A stretch of DNA of 64,000 nt from Lautropia mirabilis. Lineage in GTDB: Bacteria; Pseudomonadota; Gammaproteobacteria; Burkholderiales; Burkholderiaceae_E. Position numbers and translations under genes: made by a program. How positions within the stretch are numbered: the stretch's first letter is position 1; every line of letters starts with the position of its first letter. The stretch lies in contig NZ_LR134378.1 in assembly GCF_900637555.1 (NCBI RefSeq), positions 1,560,001 to 1,624,000 of the forward strand, written 5' to 3'. Positions 1 through 8,187 of the stretch are shown here, piece by piece. A model generated the notes under the pieces. The model worked only from the letters and a program-made list of their open reading frames with translations. It did not search any database and was not told the origin of the DNA.

Positions 1-297
1 GGCCTGCCGCCGCACGTGCTGGCCGATCAGGCCGGGGTGGCGCGCGCCACCATCACCGGGCTGGTCGATGGCATGGTGCGCGACGGGCTGGTGGAGCGGC
101 ACGGCAACCCGGATGACCGCCGTTCCAACCTGGTGGTGCTCACCCGCAAGGGACGCACGCTGAGCAAGCGCGTCTTCCCGGGGCAGGCCGAGGCGCTGGC
201 CGAAGCTTTTGCCTCGCTGTCGGCCAACGACCGTCGCCAGCTCTCGCGTCTGCTGGCCAAGGTGTCGGCGAACCTGGTCGAGGACGAGGACGCCTGA
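1..297 (+). CDS. MarR-family transcriptional regulator, C-terminal part (5' end outside window)
   Basis: The reading frame is open from the first base, so the gene starts upstream. The 98 visible residues carry the recognition helix and wing of a MarR winged helix: LADQAGVARATITGLVDGMV is followed by a charged wing with NPDDRRSNLVVLT, the characteristic DxRxxxL-type signature of MarR. A C-terminal dimerisation helix follows and ends in an acidic tail. Such proteins are cytoplasmic dimers that usually repress a neighbouring efflux or stress gene and respond to small ligands. The regulated gene would be upstream and is not visible. Family confidence is high; ligand and target are unknown. Confidence 0.85.
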   Translation, partial: GLPPHVLADQAGVARATITGLVDGMVRDGLVERHGNPDDRRSNLVVLTRKGRTLSKRVFPGQAEALAEAFASLSANDRRQLSRLLAKVSANLVEDEDA

Positions 298-313
298 CCC
301 GCCCGGCATGAGG

Positions 314-372
314 ACGCCCGTCCTGCCTGCTGCCCTGGCGGCAGGCGGAACGGGCGTTGGCGGGTGATTTTT
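314..372 (+). terminator. Probable rho-independent terminator after the MarR gene
   Basis: An imperfect long hairpin pairs ACGCCCGT at 314-321 with ACGGGCGT at 350-357, with inner pairing of CCTGCCTGC and GCGGCAGG. A short T run lies at about 367-371. It sits between the convergent MarR and Fur-family genes. The gap between stem and T run makes it a moderate rather than a strong candidate. Confidence 0.5.
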
Positions 373-452
373 GTGTCGCCGCGGAAGCCTGGAAGCATCG
401 CGGCATGAAGCATGGGGGTTTTCCGGGATTCATCCCGGGGCGCGCATGCTGT

Positions 453-989
453 TCAATGAGGGCTGGCCAGACACTGGCGACAGTTGCCCTTGATCTCCAG
501 ACCGTGGGCCTGGAAGCCATTGAGTGCGTGGATGTGTGCCAGTGAGGCCTGCAGGGTTTCATGCACCTCGGGGTCGCAGATCTCCTTGGCCTGTCCGCAC
601 CGCTCGCAGATCAGCATCACGGGGGCGCCGTGCTCGTGGTGATCATGGTGGCCGTGCTCGCAGACGATGAAGCTACTGGTGGCGTCCACCTTGTGCACCA
701 GACCGGATGCCACCAGGAAGTCCAGGGTGCGGTAGATGCTCATGGGCGCAATGCCGGGCTTGATGCTCTGCAGGTTGGAGAGCAGGTCGTAGGCCTTGAT
801 GCCGCCCGGATGCTGGCGCAGGTGCAGCAGGACCTCGATGCGCAGGGGCGTGAGGCGGCTGCCGCTTTGCTGGCAATGGCGTCGCGCCTCGGCAATGAAG
901 ACCTGTTCCTCGGGCGCGTGGGCCAGTTCTGCCGCTTTGGGCTGGTCCGGTCGGCCGGAGAGGGCGGCAGTGTGCTTGGCAGGAGGCAT
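453..989 (-). CDS. zur: Fur-family metalloregulator, Zur-like
   Basis: This 178-residue protein has the Fur fold: a winged helix at about residues 45-100 (SRLTPLRIEVLLHL, then PMSIYRTLDFLVASGLV) and a C-terminal metal-binding dimerisation domain. Cys110 precedes a His-rich stretch (HGHHDHHEH), and two structural zinc pairs are visible: C128/C131 (CERC) and C170/C173 (CRQC). The ending GLEIKGNCRQC resembles Zur more than Fur, so a zinc-responsive repressor of zinc uptake is the best guess. Fur or PerR-like roles cannot be excluded from sequence alone. No zinc uptake gene is adjacent. The start ATG at 989 is preceded by an A-rich, SD-poor leader; the N-terminal 25 residues are poorly conserved in the family. 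Confidence 0.8.
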   Translation of the reverse strand: MPPAKHTAALSGRPDQPKAAELAHAPEEQVFIAEARRHCQQSGSRLTPLRIEVLLHLRQHPGGIKAYDLLSNLQSIKPGIAPMSIYRTLDFLVASGLVHKVDATSSFIVCEHGHHDHHEHGAPVMLICERCGQAKEICDPEVHETLQASLAHIHALNGFQAHGLEIKGNCRQCLASPH

Positions 990-1056
990 CGCGCTGCAGA
1001 AAGGGAAAGACTCGATGCTTTCAGTTTACCTTGATTTTTGACAATGAAGGGGTGCC

Positions 1057-2877
1057 ATGCCGAATGCCTTCAATTTCTCGGTCTCGCCCTTCGACTGCCT
1101 GGACGCCTCGGAGCAGCGGCTGGTCCGTGACCAGGTGAACGTGGCCTACTTCCGGCCTGGTGAAGTGCTGCTGGATGCCGGTGATGTGCCGCAGCACCTG
1201 TTCGTGCTGATCAAGGGCTATGTGCAGCAGTTCGATGGAAGCGAGCTGCTGGCCACCTATGGGCCGGACGACAGCTTTGATGGACGGGCGCTGGTGGCCG
1301 GGCGTGCCGGCAGCCGTTTCGTGGCGGTGGACGAGGTGCTGGCCTACGAGCTGTCCCACGAGGCGGTGAATGCGCTGATTGCGTCCAACGACACCTTCAG
1401 TGCGCTGCTGTTCTCGGCACTCGGACAGAAGGTGCAGGCGGTTGCTGGTCGCAACGCCGAACGGGAGATGCAGTCGCTGCACATGGCCCGTGTGGACGAG
1501 GCGCTGCTGAGCCCACCCCATGCCGTGCCGGCCGATATGGACATCGTTTCGGTGGTTCGGCTGTTTCAGGCGGAAAAGACCAGCAACGTGCTGGTGCGTG
1601 ACGATGTCGCACAGCCGCCACGATGGGGGATCTTCACCACCAGCGGGTTGCAGCGGGCCATTCTGGATGGCCGTCCGCTGGACAGGCTGCCGGTGGGCGA
1701 GCTGGCCAGCTGGGAGCTGATCACGGTGCGTCCCGATGATCAGGTGGGTGAGGCGCTGGTGCTGATGCAGCGCCATGGCGTTCACCGGGTGGTGGTGCAG
1801 GATGACGGAAAGATTCTGGGGTTGCTGGAATCACTGGACCTGTTTGGTTTCCTGTCGAATCATTCCATGCTGATCGATCGGCGCTTGCGGGCTGCCACCG
1901 ATCTGGATGCGCTGGCACGAGCTGCAGCGCAGATGAACGACATGATTCGCCGGCAGTATCGGGGCGGTACGCGGGTGGCGCTGCTGGCACGGCTGGTGCA
2001 GGATCTGAACGGCCGTCTCTTCGAGCAGGCCTGGCAATTGATTGCCCCGCCGGAGCTGGTGCAGAACAGCTGTCTGCTGGTGATGGGCAGCGAAGGACGC
2101 GGTGAACAGCTTCTGAAGACCGACCAGGACAACGCGTTGCTGTTGCGAGACGGCTATGTGCCCCCGGACGACCTGCCCGCGATCTGCGCACGTTTTTCGG
2201 AGGCATTGGCGCGTTTCGGCTATCCGCCCTGTCCGGGCAATGTGATGCTGAGCAATGCCACCTGGCGTGGCACGGTGCAGGATTTTGCGCGACGTGTGCG
2301 GAAATGGTTGGTGCTGCCGGAGGCCGACAGCCTGATCAATCTGGCGGTCTTCATGGATGCGCACGCCGTGTGCGGCGACGCGGAACTTCTGGCGTCGCTG
2401 CGCCGGCAGGTGTTTGGCATGCTGGCCGACGATGATGCCATGATGTCGCGCTTTGCCGCCGTGGTGGACGCCTTCGGAGACGGCACGCGCTGGTGGCGCC
2501 GGATGCTGGGGGGCGGCGAGGCCAATCTGAACGTGAAGAAGGCGGGGATGTTCCCGCTGGTGCATGGGGTGCGCAGCATGGCGCTGGCCGAGCGCATCGA
2601 CGCCACCAGCACCGAGGCCCGCATCCGGGCGCTGCACGAAGCCGGTGCGCTGGATGCCGAGACGGCCCAGGAGCTGACGGAGAGCCTGCATTTCTTCATG
2701 GGTCTGCGGCTGAAGGCCGGTCTGGACGAGATGGACCGGGGGCAGCCCGTGAGCGGCAAGGTGGATCTGGCCGGCCTGACGCCGCTGGAGCGCGACCTGC
2801 TGAAGGATGCGCTGGCCGCGGTGCGACGCTTTCGTGCCCAGCTGCGGCTGCGCTTCCGGCTGGGGGCCGTGTCGTGA
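1057..2877 (+). CDS. Cyclic nucleotide-binding/CBS/DUF294 nucleotidyltransferase-like protein
   Basis: This 606-residue cytoplasmic signalling protein has three parts: an N-terminal cNMP-binding-like domain (about 1-130), a CBS domain pair (about 150-270), and a DUF294 nucleotidyltransferase domain with its C-terminal partner (about 300-600). The catalytic-type motif GSEGRGEQLLKTDQDNALL is intact (Gly-Ser followed by the acidic D-x-D). The family resembles GlnD-type nucleotidyltransferases, but its substrate is not established. Directly downstream is a DEDD exonuclease and, after a toxin-antitoxin insertion, DUF485 and actP. From memory, Pseudomonas aeruginosa carries the same set next to its acetate permease, so a link to acetate metabolism is inferred from context. 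Confidence 0.85.
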   Translation: MPNAFNFSVSPFDCLDASEQRLVRDQVNVAYFRPGEVLLDAGDVPQHLFVLIKGYVQQFDGSELLATYGPDDSFDGRALVAGRAGSRFVAVDEVLAYELSHEAVNALIASNDTFSALLFSALGQKVQAVAGRNAEREMQSLHMARVDEALLSPPHAVPADMDIVSVVRLFQAEKTSNVLVRDDVAQPPRWGIFTTSGLQRAILDGRPLDRLPVGELASWELITVRPDDQVGEALVLMQRHGVHRVVVQDDGKILGLLESLDLFGFLSNHSMLIDRRLRAATDLDALARAAAQMNDMIRRQYRGGTRVALLARLVQDLNGRLFEQAWQLIAPPELVQNSCLLVMGSEGRGEQLLKTDQDNALLLRDGYVPPDDLPAICARFSEALARFGYPPCPGNVMLSNATWRGTVQDFARRVRKWLVLPEADSLINLAVFMDAHAVCGDAELLASLRRQVFGMLADDDAMMSRFAAVVDAFGDGTRWWRRMLGGGEANLNVKKAGMFPLVHGVRSMALAERIDATSTEARIRALHEAGALDAETAQELTESLHFFMGLRLKAGLDEMDRGQPVSGKVDLAGLTPLERDLLKDALAAVRRFRAQLRLRFRLGAVS

Positions 2878-2936
2878 TGCACGCCACATTGTGACGGGAG
2901 CGGTGTCATGGATGGAAGCCTCGGGGAGACGACATC

Positions 2937-3629
2937 ATGAGCGGTCGCAGTGTGGTGCAGACGCTGCCGGCCTGGTTGCAGCGGCGTCTGTTTGAGTGGC
3001 GGCGCGACTGGCAGCGCCGGCATCTGAAGGACCCGCGCTGGGCCTTCCTGTTCGAGCCGCCGCCGCCCGATGAATGGGTGGCACTGGACTGCGAGACCAC
3101 CGGCCTGAACGTGCGGCAGGACGAGATCATCGCCATCGGGGCGACGCGGATCGTGGGGCGTCGCCTCATGACGCGCGAACGGCTGGAGCTGCTGGTGCGC
3201 CCGGAGCGCGAGGTGAGTCCCGACAGTGTGGCGGTGCATCGCCTGCGAGCCCAGGATGTGGCCGATGGGCTGCCGCTGTGTGAGGCCATGGAACGACTGC
3301 TGATGTTCATCGGCAGCCGGCCGCTGGTGGGCTATTACCTGGAGTTCGACGTGGCGATGATCGACCGGGCGCTGAAGCGCTGCTTCGGCCTGACGCTGCC
3401 GCAGCGGAAGATCGAGGTGTCGGCGATGTACTACGACTGGCGCTTCCGTCAATTGCCGCCTTATCAGCAGCACGACAACGCCGATATCGACCTGCGCTTT
3501 GCCACCATCCTGCAGACGCTGGATCTGCCGATGCGCGATGCCCACGATGCGCTGAACGACGCCGTGATGGCGGCGCTGGCCTTCATCCGGCTGCGGGAGT
3601 TGCGGGGGGAGGCGGAGGCTGCGTCCTGA
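2937..3629 (+). CDS. DEDD-type 3'-5' exonuclease, DnaQ/PolC epsilon-like
   Basis: The 230-residue protein carries the three exonuclease motifs: ExoI LDCETTGLN (about residue 45), ExoII GYYLEFDVAMID (about 133) and ExoIII HDALNDAVMAAL (about 203), which identifies the DEDDh subclass. The acidic metal ligands and the histidine are all present, so it should be active on 3' ends of DNA or RNA. It is longer at the N terminus than a bare epsilon domain and has no clamp-binding motif that I can see. It follows the DUF294 gene by 59 bases and probably shares its transcript. Its partner in the acetate cluster is known only by repeated co-occurrence. Confidence 0.85.
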   Translation: MSGRSVVQTLPAWLQRRLFEWRRDWQRRHLKDPRWAFLFEPPPPDEWVALDCETTGLNVRQDEIIAIGATRIVGRRLMTRERLELLVRPEREVSPDSVAVHRLRAQDVADGLPLCEAMERLLMFIGSRPLVGYYLEFDVAMIDRALKRCFGLTLPQRKIEVSAMYYDWRFRQLPPYQQHDNADIDLRFATILQTLDLPMRDAHDALNDAVMAALAFIRLRELRGEAEAAS

Positions 3630-3656
3630 ATGGAAGCAGCCTTTGCCTGATGGAGG

Positions 3657-3941
3657 TCAGCCCCGCTTGAGATCCCGATAGAAATTCTCGTGCGGGCCCA
3701 CGGCTTCCAGATAGATCAGTCGTATGCCGTCATCGACGGTGTAGCCCAGCAGATAGAGCTGGTTCTGGCTGCGGAACTTGTAGACGAAGAGGTCGGACAG
3801 GTCGCCTTTCCTGCGTTCCCCCAGCTGTGGATTGTCAGCCACGGCCAGGGCGGCGGCATCGACATCGCTGGCCACGTTGTCGTGAAGCTTCTTGTAGGTG
3901 CGGGCAAAGCGCCGGGTCTGGCGCAGGGCGTAGGCGCTCAT
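3657..3941 (-). CDS. RelE/ParE-family toxin of a type II toxin-antitoxin pair
   Basis: This 94-residue basic protein has the RelE/ParE fold pattern: RRFARTYKKLHDNV at the N terminus, a central FVYKFRSQNQLYLLGY strand pair, and a C-terminal YLEAVGPHENFYRDLKR. The ending with His, Glu and Tyr is typical of plasmid-stabilisation toxins of this superfamily. Targets in the family are either the ribosome-bound mRNA (RelE) or gyrase (ParE); sequence does not decide here. It starts inside the last codons of the antitoxin gene (ATGA overlap, 4 bases), so it is translationally coupled and expressed from the antitoxin promoter. It is inserted between the exonuclease gene and actP. Confidence 0.8.
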   Translation of the reverse strand: MSAYALRQTRRFARTYKKLHDNVASDVDAAALAVADNPQLGERRKGDLSDLFVYKFRSQNQLYLLGYTVDDGIRLIYLEAVGPHENFYRDLKRG

Positions 3942-4171
3942 GGGCGCTGGCTGCGGGGCACGAACGGAGTCGTGTCCTCGCGGGCCTCATCCATCGAGGC
4001 CAGGGATTCGGCAATGAAGGTGACGGGCAGGTCGGGGTTGTCGAGAGCAGCACGACCCACCCGTGCCCAGTATTCGACCTGACCACTGATGGTGCGGTGC
4101 TCGGCACGGGCATCGTTGCGAGCCTGGTCGTACAGCTGGCGGTCGATACGGATGGCGATGGAGGCGGTCAT
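3938..4171 (-). CDS. ParD-like antitoxin
   Basis: The 77-residue protein begins TASIAIRIDRQLYDQARNDA, a ribbon-helix-helix-like DNA-binding N terminus, followed by a helical middle (SGQVEYWARVGRAALDNP) and a Pro-rich end (FVPRSQRP) that should wrap the toxin. SGQVEYWARVGR matches what I recall of the ParD-like antitoxin family. It is the first gene of the pair, overlaps the toxin by 4 bases, and lies just downstream of a 16-base perfect palindrome covering its predicted -10 box, consistent with autorepression by the antitoxin or the complex. Confidence 0.75.
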   Translation of the reverse strand: MTASIAIRIDRQLYDQARNDARAEHRTISGQVEYWARVGRAALDNPDLPVTFIAESLASMDEAREDTTPFVPRSQRP

Positions 4172-4199
4172 GGTTGAGGCAGGCTATGAAAGGCAGTTT

Positions 4200-4234
4200 T
4201 ACTACAATTGTAGTATTGCGAAAGAGGGCGTCAA
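4200..4234 (-). promoter_or_regulatory. Toxin-antitoxin promoter with palindromic operator
   Basis: Reading the minus strand, TTGACG (4229-4234) and TACAAT (4207-4212) are spaced by 16 bases, a good sigma-70 promoter. The -10 lies inside a perfect 16-base palindrome, TACTACAATTGTAGTA (4200-4215). An antitoxin dimer binding there would block RNA polymerase. The antitoxin start is 28 bases further on. The stretch is visibly more AT-rich than its surroundings. Confidence 0.65.
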
Positions 4235-4408
4235 GGGAGAGCGAACAGAAAGCCCGCCGGGCGCGATGGCCGGGCGGGCTGGGTGATGGTGGGCAGGCTG
4301 GATAGGGGGCCGTCAGGTGATGGTGCGGTGATCTGTCCATGGCCTGGGCCGTGAGGCCCCGGGCCGGGGATCGGACCCGTACCCGGGGATGGCCTGCGGG
4401 GTGGTGCC

Positions 4409-6142
4409 TCAGTGTGCCGAGGCTTTGGCGGCGCCGTAGCCGGTCTCGGAGCGGACCTGCTGGGCCTCGAAGGCGTCACGTTCCTGTGCAGCGGTGGCGC
4501 TGTTGTCGAGCAGCGAGAACAGCCAGACCCCCAGGAAGCCGACGATCATCGAGAAGACTGCCGGCGAGGTGTAGGGGAAGGGCGCGCTGCCCACGGGGTT
4601 GCCGAAGGTGGCTTCCCAGACCGACGGCGACAGGATGGTGAGCAGTACCGAGGCGATGAGGCCCAGGAAGCCACCGATGACGGCGCCGCGAGTGGTGGTG
4701 CCCTTCCAGAACACCGACAGGAACAGGACCGGGAAGTTGGCCGAGGCTGCCACGGCAAAGGCCAGCGACACCATGAAGGCCACGTTCTGCTTCTCGAACA
4801 GGATGCCCAGCAGCACGGCGATGACGCCAAGCACCAGGGTGGTGATGCGCGAGACACGCAGTTCGGAGGCGCTGTCGGCCTTGCCCTGCTTGATGACGGT
4901 GGCGTAGAGGTCGTGCGAGACGGCCGAGGCGCCCGACAGGGTGAGGCCGGCAACGACGGCCAGGATGGTGGCGAAGGCCACGGCCGAGATGAAGCCGTAG
5001 AACAGGTTGCCACCCACGGACTTGGCCAGCAGCACGGCGGCCATGTTGGCGGTGCCGGCACCCCCGTGGATGACGCCGGTGGCGGTGTTGGCGAACTCGG
5101 GGTTGGTGAGCACGATGGTGATGGCACCGAAGCCGATGATGAAGATCAGCAGGTAGAAGTAGCCGATCCAGGTCGTGGCCCAGAACACCGACTTGCGGGC
5201 TTCACGGGCATCGGGCACGGTGAAGAAGCGCATCAGGATGTGGGGCAGGCCGGCGGTACCGAACATCAGCGCCATGCCGAAGGACAGGGCGGAGATGGGA
5301 TCCTTGATGAAGCCGCCGGGGCTCATCAGGGCCAGTCCGTGCTGGTGGGCTTCTTCAGGGCTGGCACCGCCCTGGGCCGCGATGTTGGCCTTGACGCGCA
5401 CGGCATCGGCAAACAGCGCTTCCAGGCTGAAGCCATAGTGCTTCATGACCATGAAGCCCATGAAGGAGACGCCGAAGAGCAGCAGCACGGCCTTGATGAT
5501 CTGCACCCAGGTGGTGGCCGTCATGCCGCCGAAGAGCACGTAGACCATCATCAGCACGCCGACGATGACGACGGCGACCCAGTAGTCGAGTCCGAAGAGC
5601 AGCTTGATGAGCTGGCCTGCACCGACCATCTGGGCGATGAGGTAGAAGGCGACGGTCACGAGCGTGCCGGCAGCGGCAAACATCCGGATGGGCTTCTGCT
5701 GGAAGCGGTAGCCGGCCACGTCGGCAAAGGTGAACTTGCCGAGGTTGCGCAGGCGTTCGGCCAGCAGGAAGGTGAGGATGGGCCAGCCGACCAGGAAGCC
5801 GAGCGCGTAGAGCAGGCCATCATAGCCGCTGGCCATGACGGCTGCGGAGATGCCCAGGAAGGAGGCCGCGGACATGAAGTCGCCGGCAATGGCCAGGCCG
5901 TTCTGGAAGCCGGTGATGCCGCCACCGGCGGTGTAGAAGTCGGCGGCGGAACGGGTGCGTCCGGCGGCCCACTTGGTGATCCAGAGCGTGGCGCCCACGA
6001 AGGCGGTGAACAGGATGATGGCCGTCCAGTTGGTGGCCTGACGGGTGACTTCGCCGACGTCGACGCCGGCGGCATGGGCTGGGGCGGCTATCAGGCCGAA
6101 GGCGGCCAGGGCGGCGCCGAAGGCAAGGGCTTGGCGGTTCAT
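4409..6142 (-). CDS. actP: Cation/acetate symporter ActP
   Basis: This 577-residue inner membrane protein belongs to the sodium:solute symporter family, with a cleavable-looking N terminus ([20 protein letters not shown]) typical of ActP and about 13 further hydrophobic segments. The core has the SSS-type [20 protein letters not shown] stretch followed by [11 protein letters not shown]. It imports acetate and other short carboxylates with sodium. The gene overlaps the DUF485 gene by 4 bases (ATGA), the standard yjcH-actP arrangement, and GGAG precedes its start. The neighbouring DUF294 and exonuclease genes complete a cluster known from acetate-utilising proteobacteria. Confidence 0.93.
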   Translation of the reverse strand: MNRQALAFGAALAAFGLIAAPAHAAGVDVGEVTRQATNWTAIILFTAFVGATLWITKWAAGRTRSAADFYTAGGGITGFQNGLAIAGDFMSAASFLGISAAVMASGYDGLLYALGFLVGWPILTFLLAERLRNLGKFTFADVAGYRFQQKPIRMFAAAGTLVTVAFYLIAQMVGAGQLIKLLFGLDYWVAVVIVGVLMMVYVLFGGMTATTWVQIIKAVLLLFGVSFMGFMVMKHYGFSLEALFADAVRVKANIAAQGGASPEEAHQHGLALMSPGGFIKDPISALSFGMALMFGTAGLPHILMRFFTVPDAREARKSVFWATTWIGYFYLLIFIIGFGAITIVLTNPEFANTATGVIHGGAGTANMAAVLLAKSVGGNLFYGFISAVAFATILAVVAGLTLSGASAVSHDLYATVIKQGKADSASELRVSRITTLVLGVIAVLLGILFEKQNVAFMVSLAFAVAASANFPVLFLSVFWKGTTTRGAVIGGFLGLIASVLLTILSPSVWEATFGNPVGSAPFPYTSPAVFSMIVGFLGVWLFSLLDNSATAAQERDAFEAQQVRSETGYGAAKASAH

Positions 6143-6450
6143 TGCGTGGTCTCCTTCAGGATGTCGCGGGTCATGGCGTCGTAGCGGCTGTTGGCACGGT
6201 GGACGTAGAAGCCGGTGATGAGGACGGTGAAGATGATCACGCCCAGGGCGATGGGGATGCCGATGGTGGTGACGCCGTCAGCGCTGAGCGGTTGGGCCAG
6301 GAACTGGCGGTCGAAGGCAATCAGTCCGATGAAGCCGTAGAAGACGATCAGCATCAGGATGGTGAGTGTCCATCCGAGGCGGCTGCGCTCCGTCTTCAGG
6401 CGCGGGTACTGGGGGTGTTGCCGGATTCGTTCGACGATGGGATCGGCCAT
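6139..6450 (-). CDS. yjcH: DUF485 inner membrane protein (YjcH-like)
   Basis: The 103-residue protein contains [18 protein letters not shown], the conserved soluble start of DUF485, then two membrane helices (about residues 28-48 and 62-84) with [11 protein letters not shown] between them. DUF485 proteins are almost always encoded just before actP-type symporters and are presumed accessory subunits; the molecular role is not established. A clear AAGGAGA ribosome binding site precedes the ATG at 6450. The gene leads the actP operon and overlaps it by 4 bases. Confidence 0.9.
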   Translation of the reverse strand: MADPIVERIRQHPQYPRLKTERSRLGWTLTILMLIVFYGFIGLIAFDRQFLAQPLSADGVTTIGIPIALGVIIFTVLITGFYVHRANSRYDAMTRDILKETTQ

Positions 6451-6626
6451 GGTTGTCTCCTTGTGGTTGCCCCACCCTTGCCGGCCGCTCTGGGGCGTTC
6501 ATGGGGCGAGGGCGCGGAAGGAGACTTTGCGGGGAGTGCCTGCTTTTCGCAAGGTGGGAAAGTACCCATGGGGTTTGTACGGAATCCCGTGGGTTTCGGG
6601 GGAGAAGGGCCTCTGATGAAGGGGAG

Positions 6627-6794
6627 AGTGCCTTCGATGGAGAGCGCCCCGGGAGCCGGGTGCCTTTCTCTGTTGGCGAGAAGTGCCTTCGATGAAGCAC
6701 GCCCGGGAAGCGGGTACCTTCCTCGGCTCATGCTGTCCGCTTACGCTTCCAGAAATCGCCTGTGGAGGCACCCGCTTCCCGGGCTTTCAGAAGG
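6627..6794 (-). repeat. Dispersed palindromic repeat, copy A (with half-unit)
   Basis: This begins a 551-base intergenic stretch (6451-7001) that I find to hold no gene; bases 6451-6626 show only a degenerate trace of the same unit. A half-unit starting AGTGCCTTCGATG at 6627 is followed by a full unit at 6682-6784. The full unit has inverted arms (GCCCGGGAAGCGGGTACC at about 6700, GGCACCCGCTTCCCGGGC at about 6767) around a conserved centre that reads ATGAGCCGAGG on the minus strand. The whole 168-base block recurs 193 bases further as copy B. Confidence 0.8.
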
Positions 6795-6819
6795 TGATGG
6801 CTGTGCCTTGGTTGGAGGA

Positions 6820-6989
6820 GGTGCCTTCGATGGGGAGCGCCCTTTGAGCCAAGTGCCTTCCTCTGTTGGCGAGAAGTGCCTTCGATGAAGTACGCCCCGG
6901 GAGCCGGGTACCTTCCTCGGCTCATGCTGTCCGCTTGCGCTCCCAGAAATCGCCTGTGGAGGTACCCGGTTCCCGGGGCTTTCAGAAGG
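6820..6989 (-). repeat. Dispersed palindromic repeat, copy B (with half-unit)
   Basis: A second block with the same structure as copy A: half-unit at 6820 and full unit at about 6875-6979. Its arms are CCCCGGGAGCCGGGTACC and GGTACCCGGTTCCCGGGG. Several arm positions differ from copy A, but in both arms together, so the stem is kept. The central sequence is nearly identical to copy A, and a third copy lies at 9889-9986 in the opposite orientation. The block ends just before the stop codon of purU. Confidence 0.8.
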
Positions 6990-7001
6990 AGGGGGGCCAG
7001 G

Positions 7002-7859
7002 TCAGCGGAACACGACGGTCTTGTGGCCGTTCAGCATGATGCGGTGTTCGGCGTGCCATTTGACGGCGCGGGCGAGCACGACGTTCTCGACGTCGCCGCC
7101 CAGGGCGGTGAGGGTGTCGACGGTCATGGTGTGGTCGACGCGTTCGACGTCCTGTTCGATGATGGGGCCTTCGTCGAGTTCGGCGGTGACGTAGTGGGCG
7201 GTGGCGCCGATGATCTTCACGCCGCGGTCATGGGCCTGGTAGTAGGGGCGGGCACCCTTGAAGCTGGGCAGGAAGGAGTGGTGGATGTTGATGGCACGGC
7301 CCTGGAGCTGGCGGCAGAGGTTGTCGGAGAGGATCTGCATGTAGCGCGCGAGGACAACCAGTTCGGCGCCGGATGATTCGATGATTTCCAGTTGTCGGGC
7401 TTCGGCGGCTTCGCGGGTGGCGGCGCTGACGGGGACGTGGTGGAAGGGGATGCCCTGGGCTTCGACCTGGGGACGGAAGTCTTCGTGGTTGGAGATGATG
7501 GCGCGGATGTCGATGGGCAGCATGCCGGCGCGAGTCCGGAAGAGCAGGTCGTTGAGGCAGTGGCCCAGTTTCGAGACGAGGATGACGGTGGGCATGCGCC
7601 GGCCGTTCTCGGCCAGGTTCCAGCGCAGCGAGAGGTCGCTGGCGGCGGCCTGCAGGGCATCGCGCAGGGTGGTGGGGGCGGCGGGGCTGGTGAACTGCAC
7701 CCGCATGAAGAAGAGGCCGGTGTCGGGGTCGTTGTACTGGGCGGCTTCGGTGATGTTGCCGCCGTGCACGAGCAGCAGGCCGGTGATGGTGTGAACGATG
7801 CCGGCGCGGTCAGGGCAGGCGAGGGTGAGGATGTACTCGGGGCGTGTTGTGGTGTTCAC
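7002..7859 (-). CDS. purU: Formyltetrahydrofolate deformylase
   Basis: This 285-residue enzyme hydrolyses 10-formyl-tetrahydrofolate to formate and tetrahydrofolate, balancing one-carbon pools and feeding formate to PurT. It starts with an ACT-type regulatory domain (YILTLACPDRAGIVHTITG) and continues with a formyltransferase-fold catalytic domain (about 90-285) containing AIISNHEDFRP, INIHHSFLPSFKGARPY and GATAHYVTAELDEGPIIEQD; the Asn, His and Asp of the active site are present. I chose the GTG at 7859 because family homology begins there, although no good ribosome binding site is visible. The frame stays open to 8090, but that extension is low-complexity and runs through a 9-base tandem repeat. 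Confidence 0.9.
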   Translation of the reverse strand: MNTTTRPEYILTLACPDRAGIVHTITGLLLVHGGNITEAAQYNDPDTGLFFMRVQFTSPAAPTTLRDALQAAASDLSLRWNLAENGRRMPTVILVSKLGHCLNDLLFRTRAGMLPIDIRAIISNHEDFRPQVEAQGIPFHHVPVSAATREAAEARQLEIIESSGAELVVLARYMQILSDNLCRQLQGRAINIHHSFLPSFKGARPYYQAHDRGVKIIGATAHYVTAELDEGPIIEQDVERVDHTMTVDTLTALGGDVENVVLARAVKWHAEHRIMLNGHKTVVFR

Positions 7860-7950
7860 GGTGAGGGAGCGAAGCGGAAAAGGTGTGGGGTCAGGGATGC
7901 TGCGCCGATGCGGTACGCCGGAGACTGCTCGTGGCGGCCATGCGGCGAAC

Positions 7951-8004
7951 GCGGTACATGCTGCACATGCGGTACATGCGGTACATGCGGTACATGCGGT
8001 ACAT
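7951..8004. repeat. Six tandem copies of a 9-base unit
   Basis: The unit GCGGTACAT is repeated six times without spacing (the second copy is GCTGCACAT); a partial seventh follows. It lies in the 328-base gap between divergent purU and the beta-barrel gene (7860-8187), about 95 bases upstream of the purU start. Slippage could vary the copy number and change promoter spacing. Apart from this repeat I see no gene in the gap; the promoters of both flanking genes must lie here. Confidence 0.9.
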
Positions 8005-8187
8005 GCGGCATGGCGCGGCGCGCGGCATTTTCCGGTCGATCTTAGCACCGGCGTTCCATCGGCTCCGGACGACGGATGTCGGACTGTCACCCTGCCGTGG
8101 CGCCATGGGCTAATATCAGGGGTGTGATGGGGCGTTTTGTATGAGGCCCTTTCTGGAATATGACGTTATTTGTCAGGAGATGACACA

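Noticed and set aside
3657-4234. Prophage or integrated element around the first toxin-antitoxin pair
   Set aside because: No integrase, attachment-site duplication or phage gene is visible on either side.
6450-7001. Small coding frames over the palindromic repeats
   Set aside because: Several frames stay open and look alike only because the DNA is repeated; they have no ribosome binding sites or conserved protein pattern.
7951-8012. Possible CRISPR-like array
   Set aside because: Units are 9 bases without spacers, so it is a simple tandem repeat; no cas genes are near.
7860-8090. 77-residue N-terminal extension of purU
   Set aside because: It is encoded by a tandem repeat and low-complexity DNA and lies before the conserved ACT domain; no family member I recall has it.
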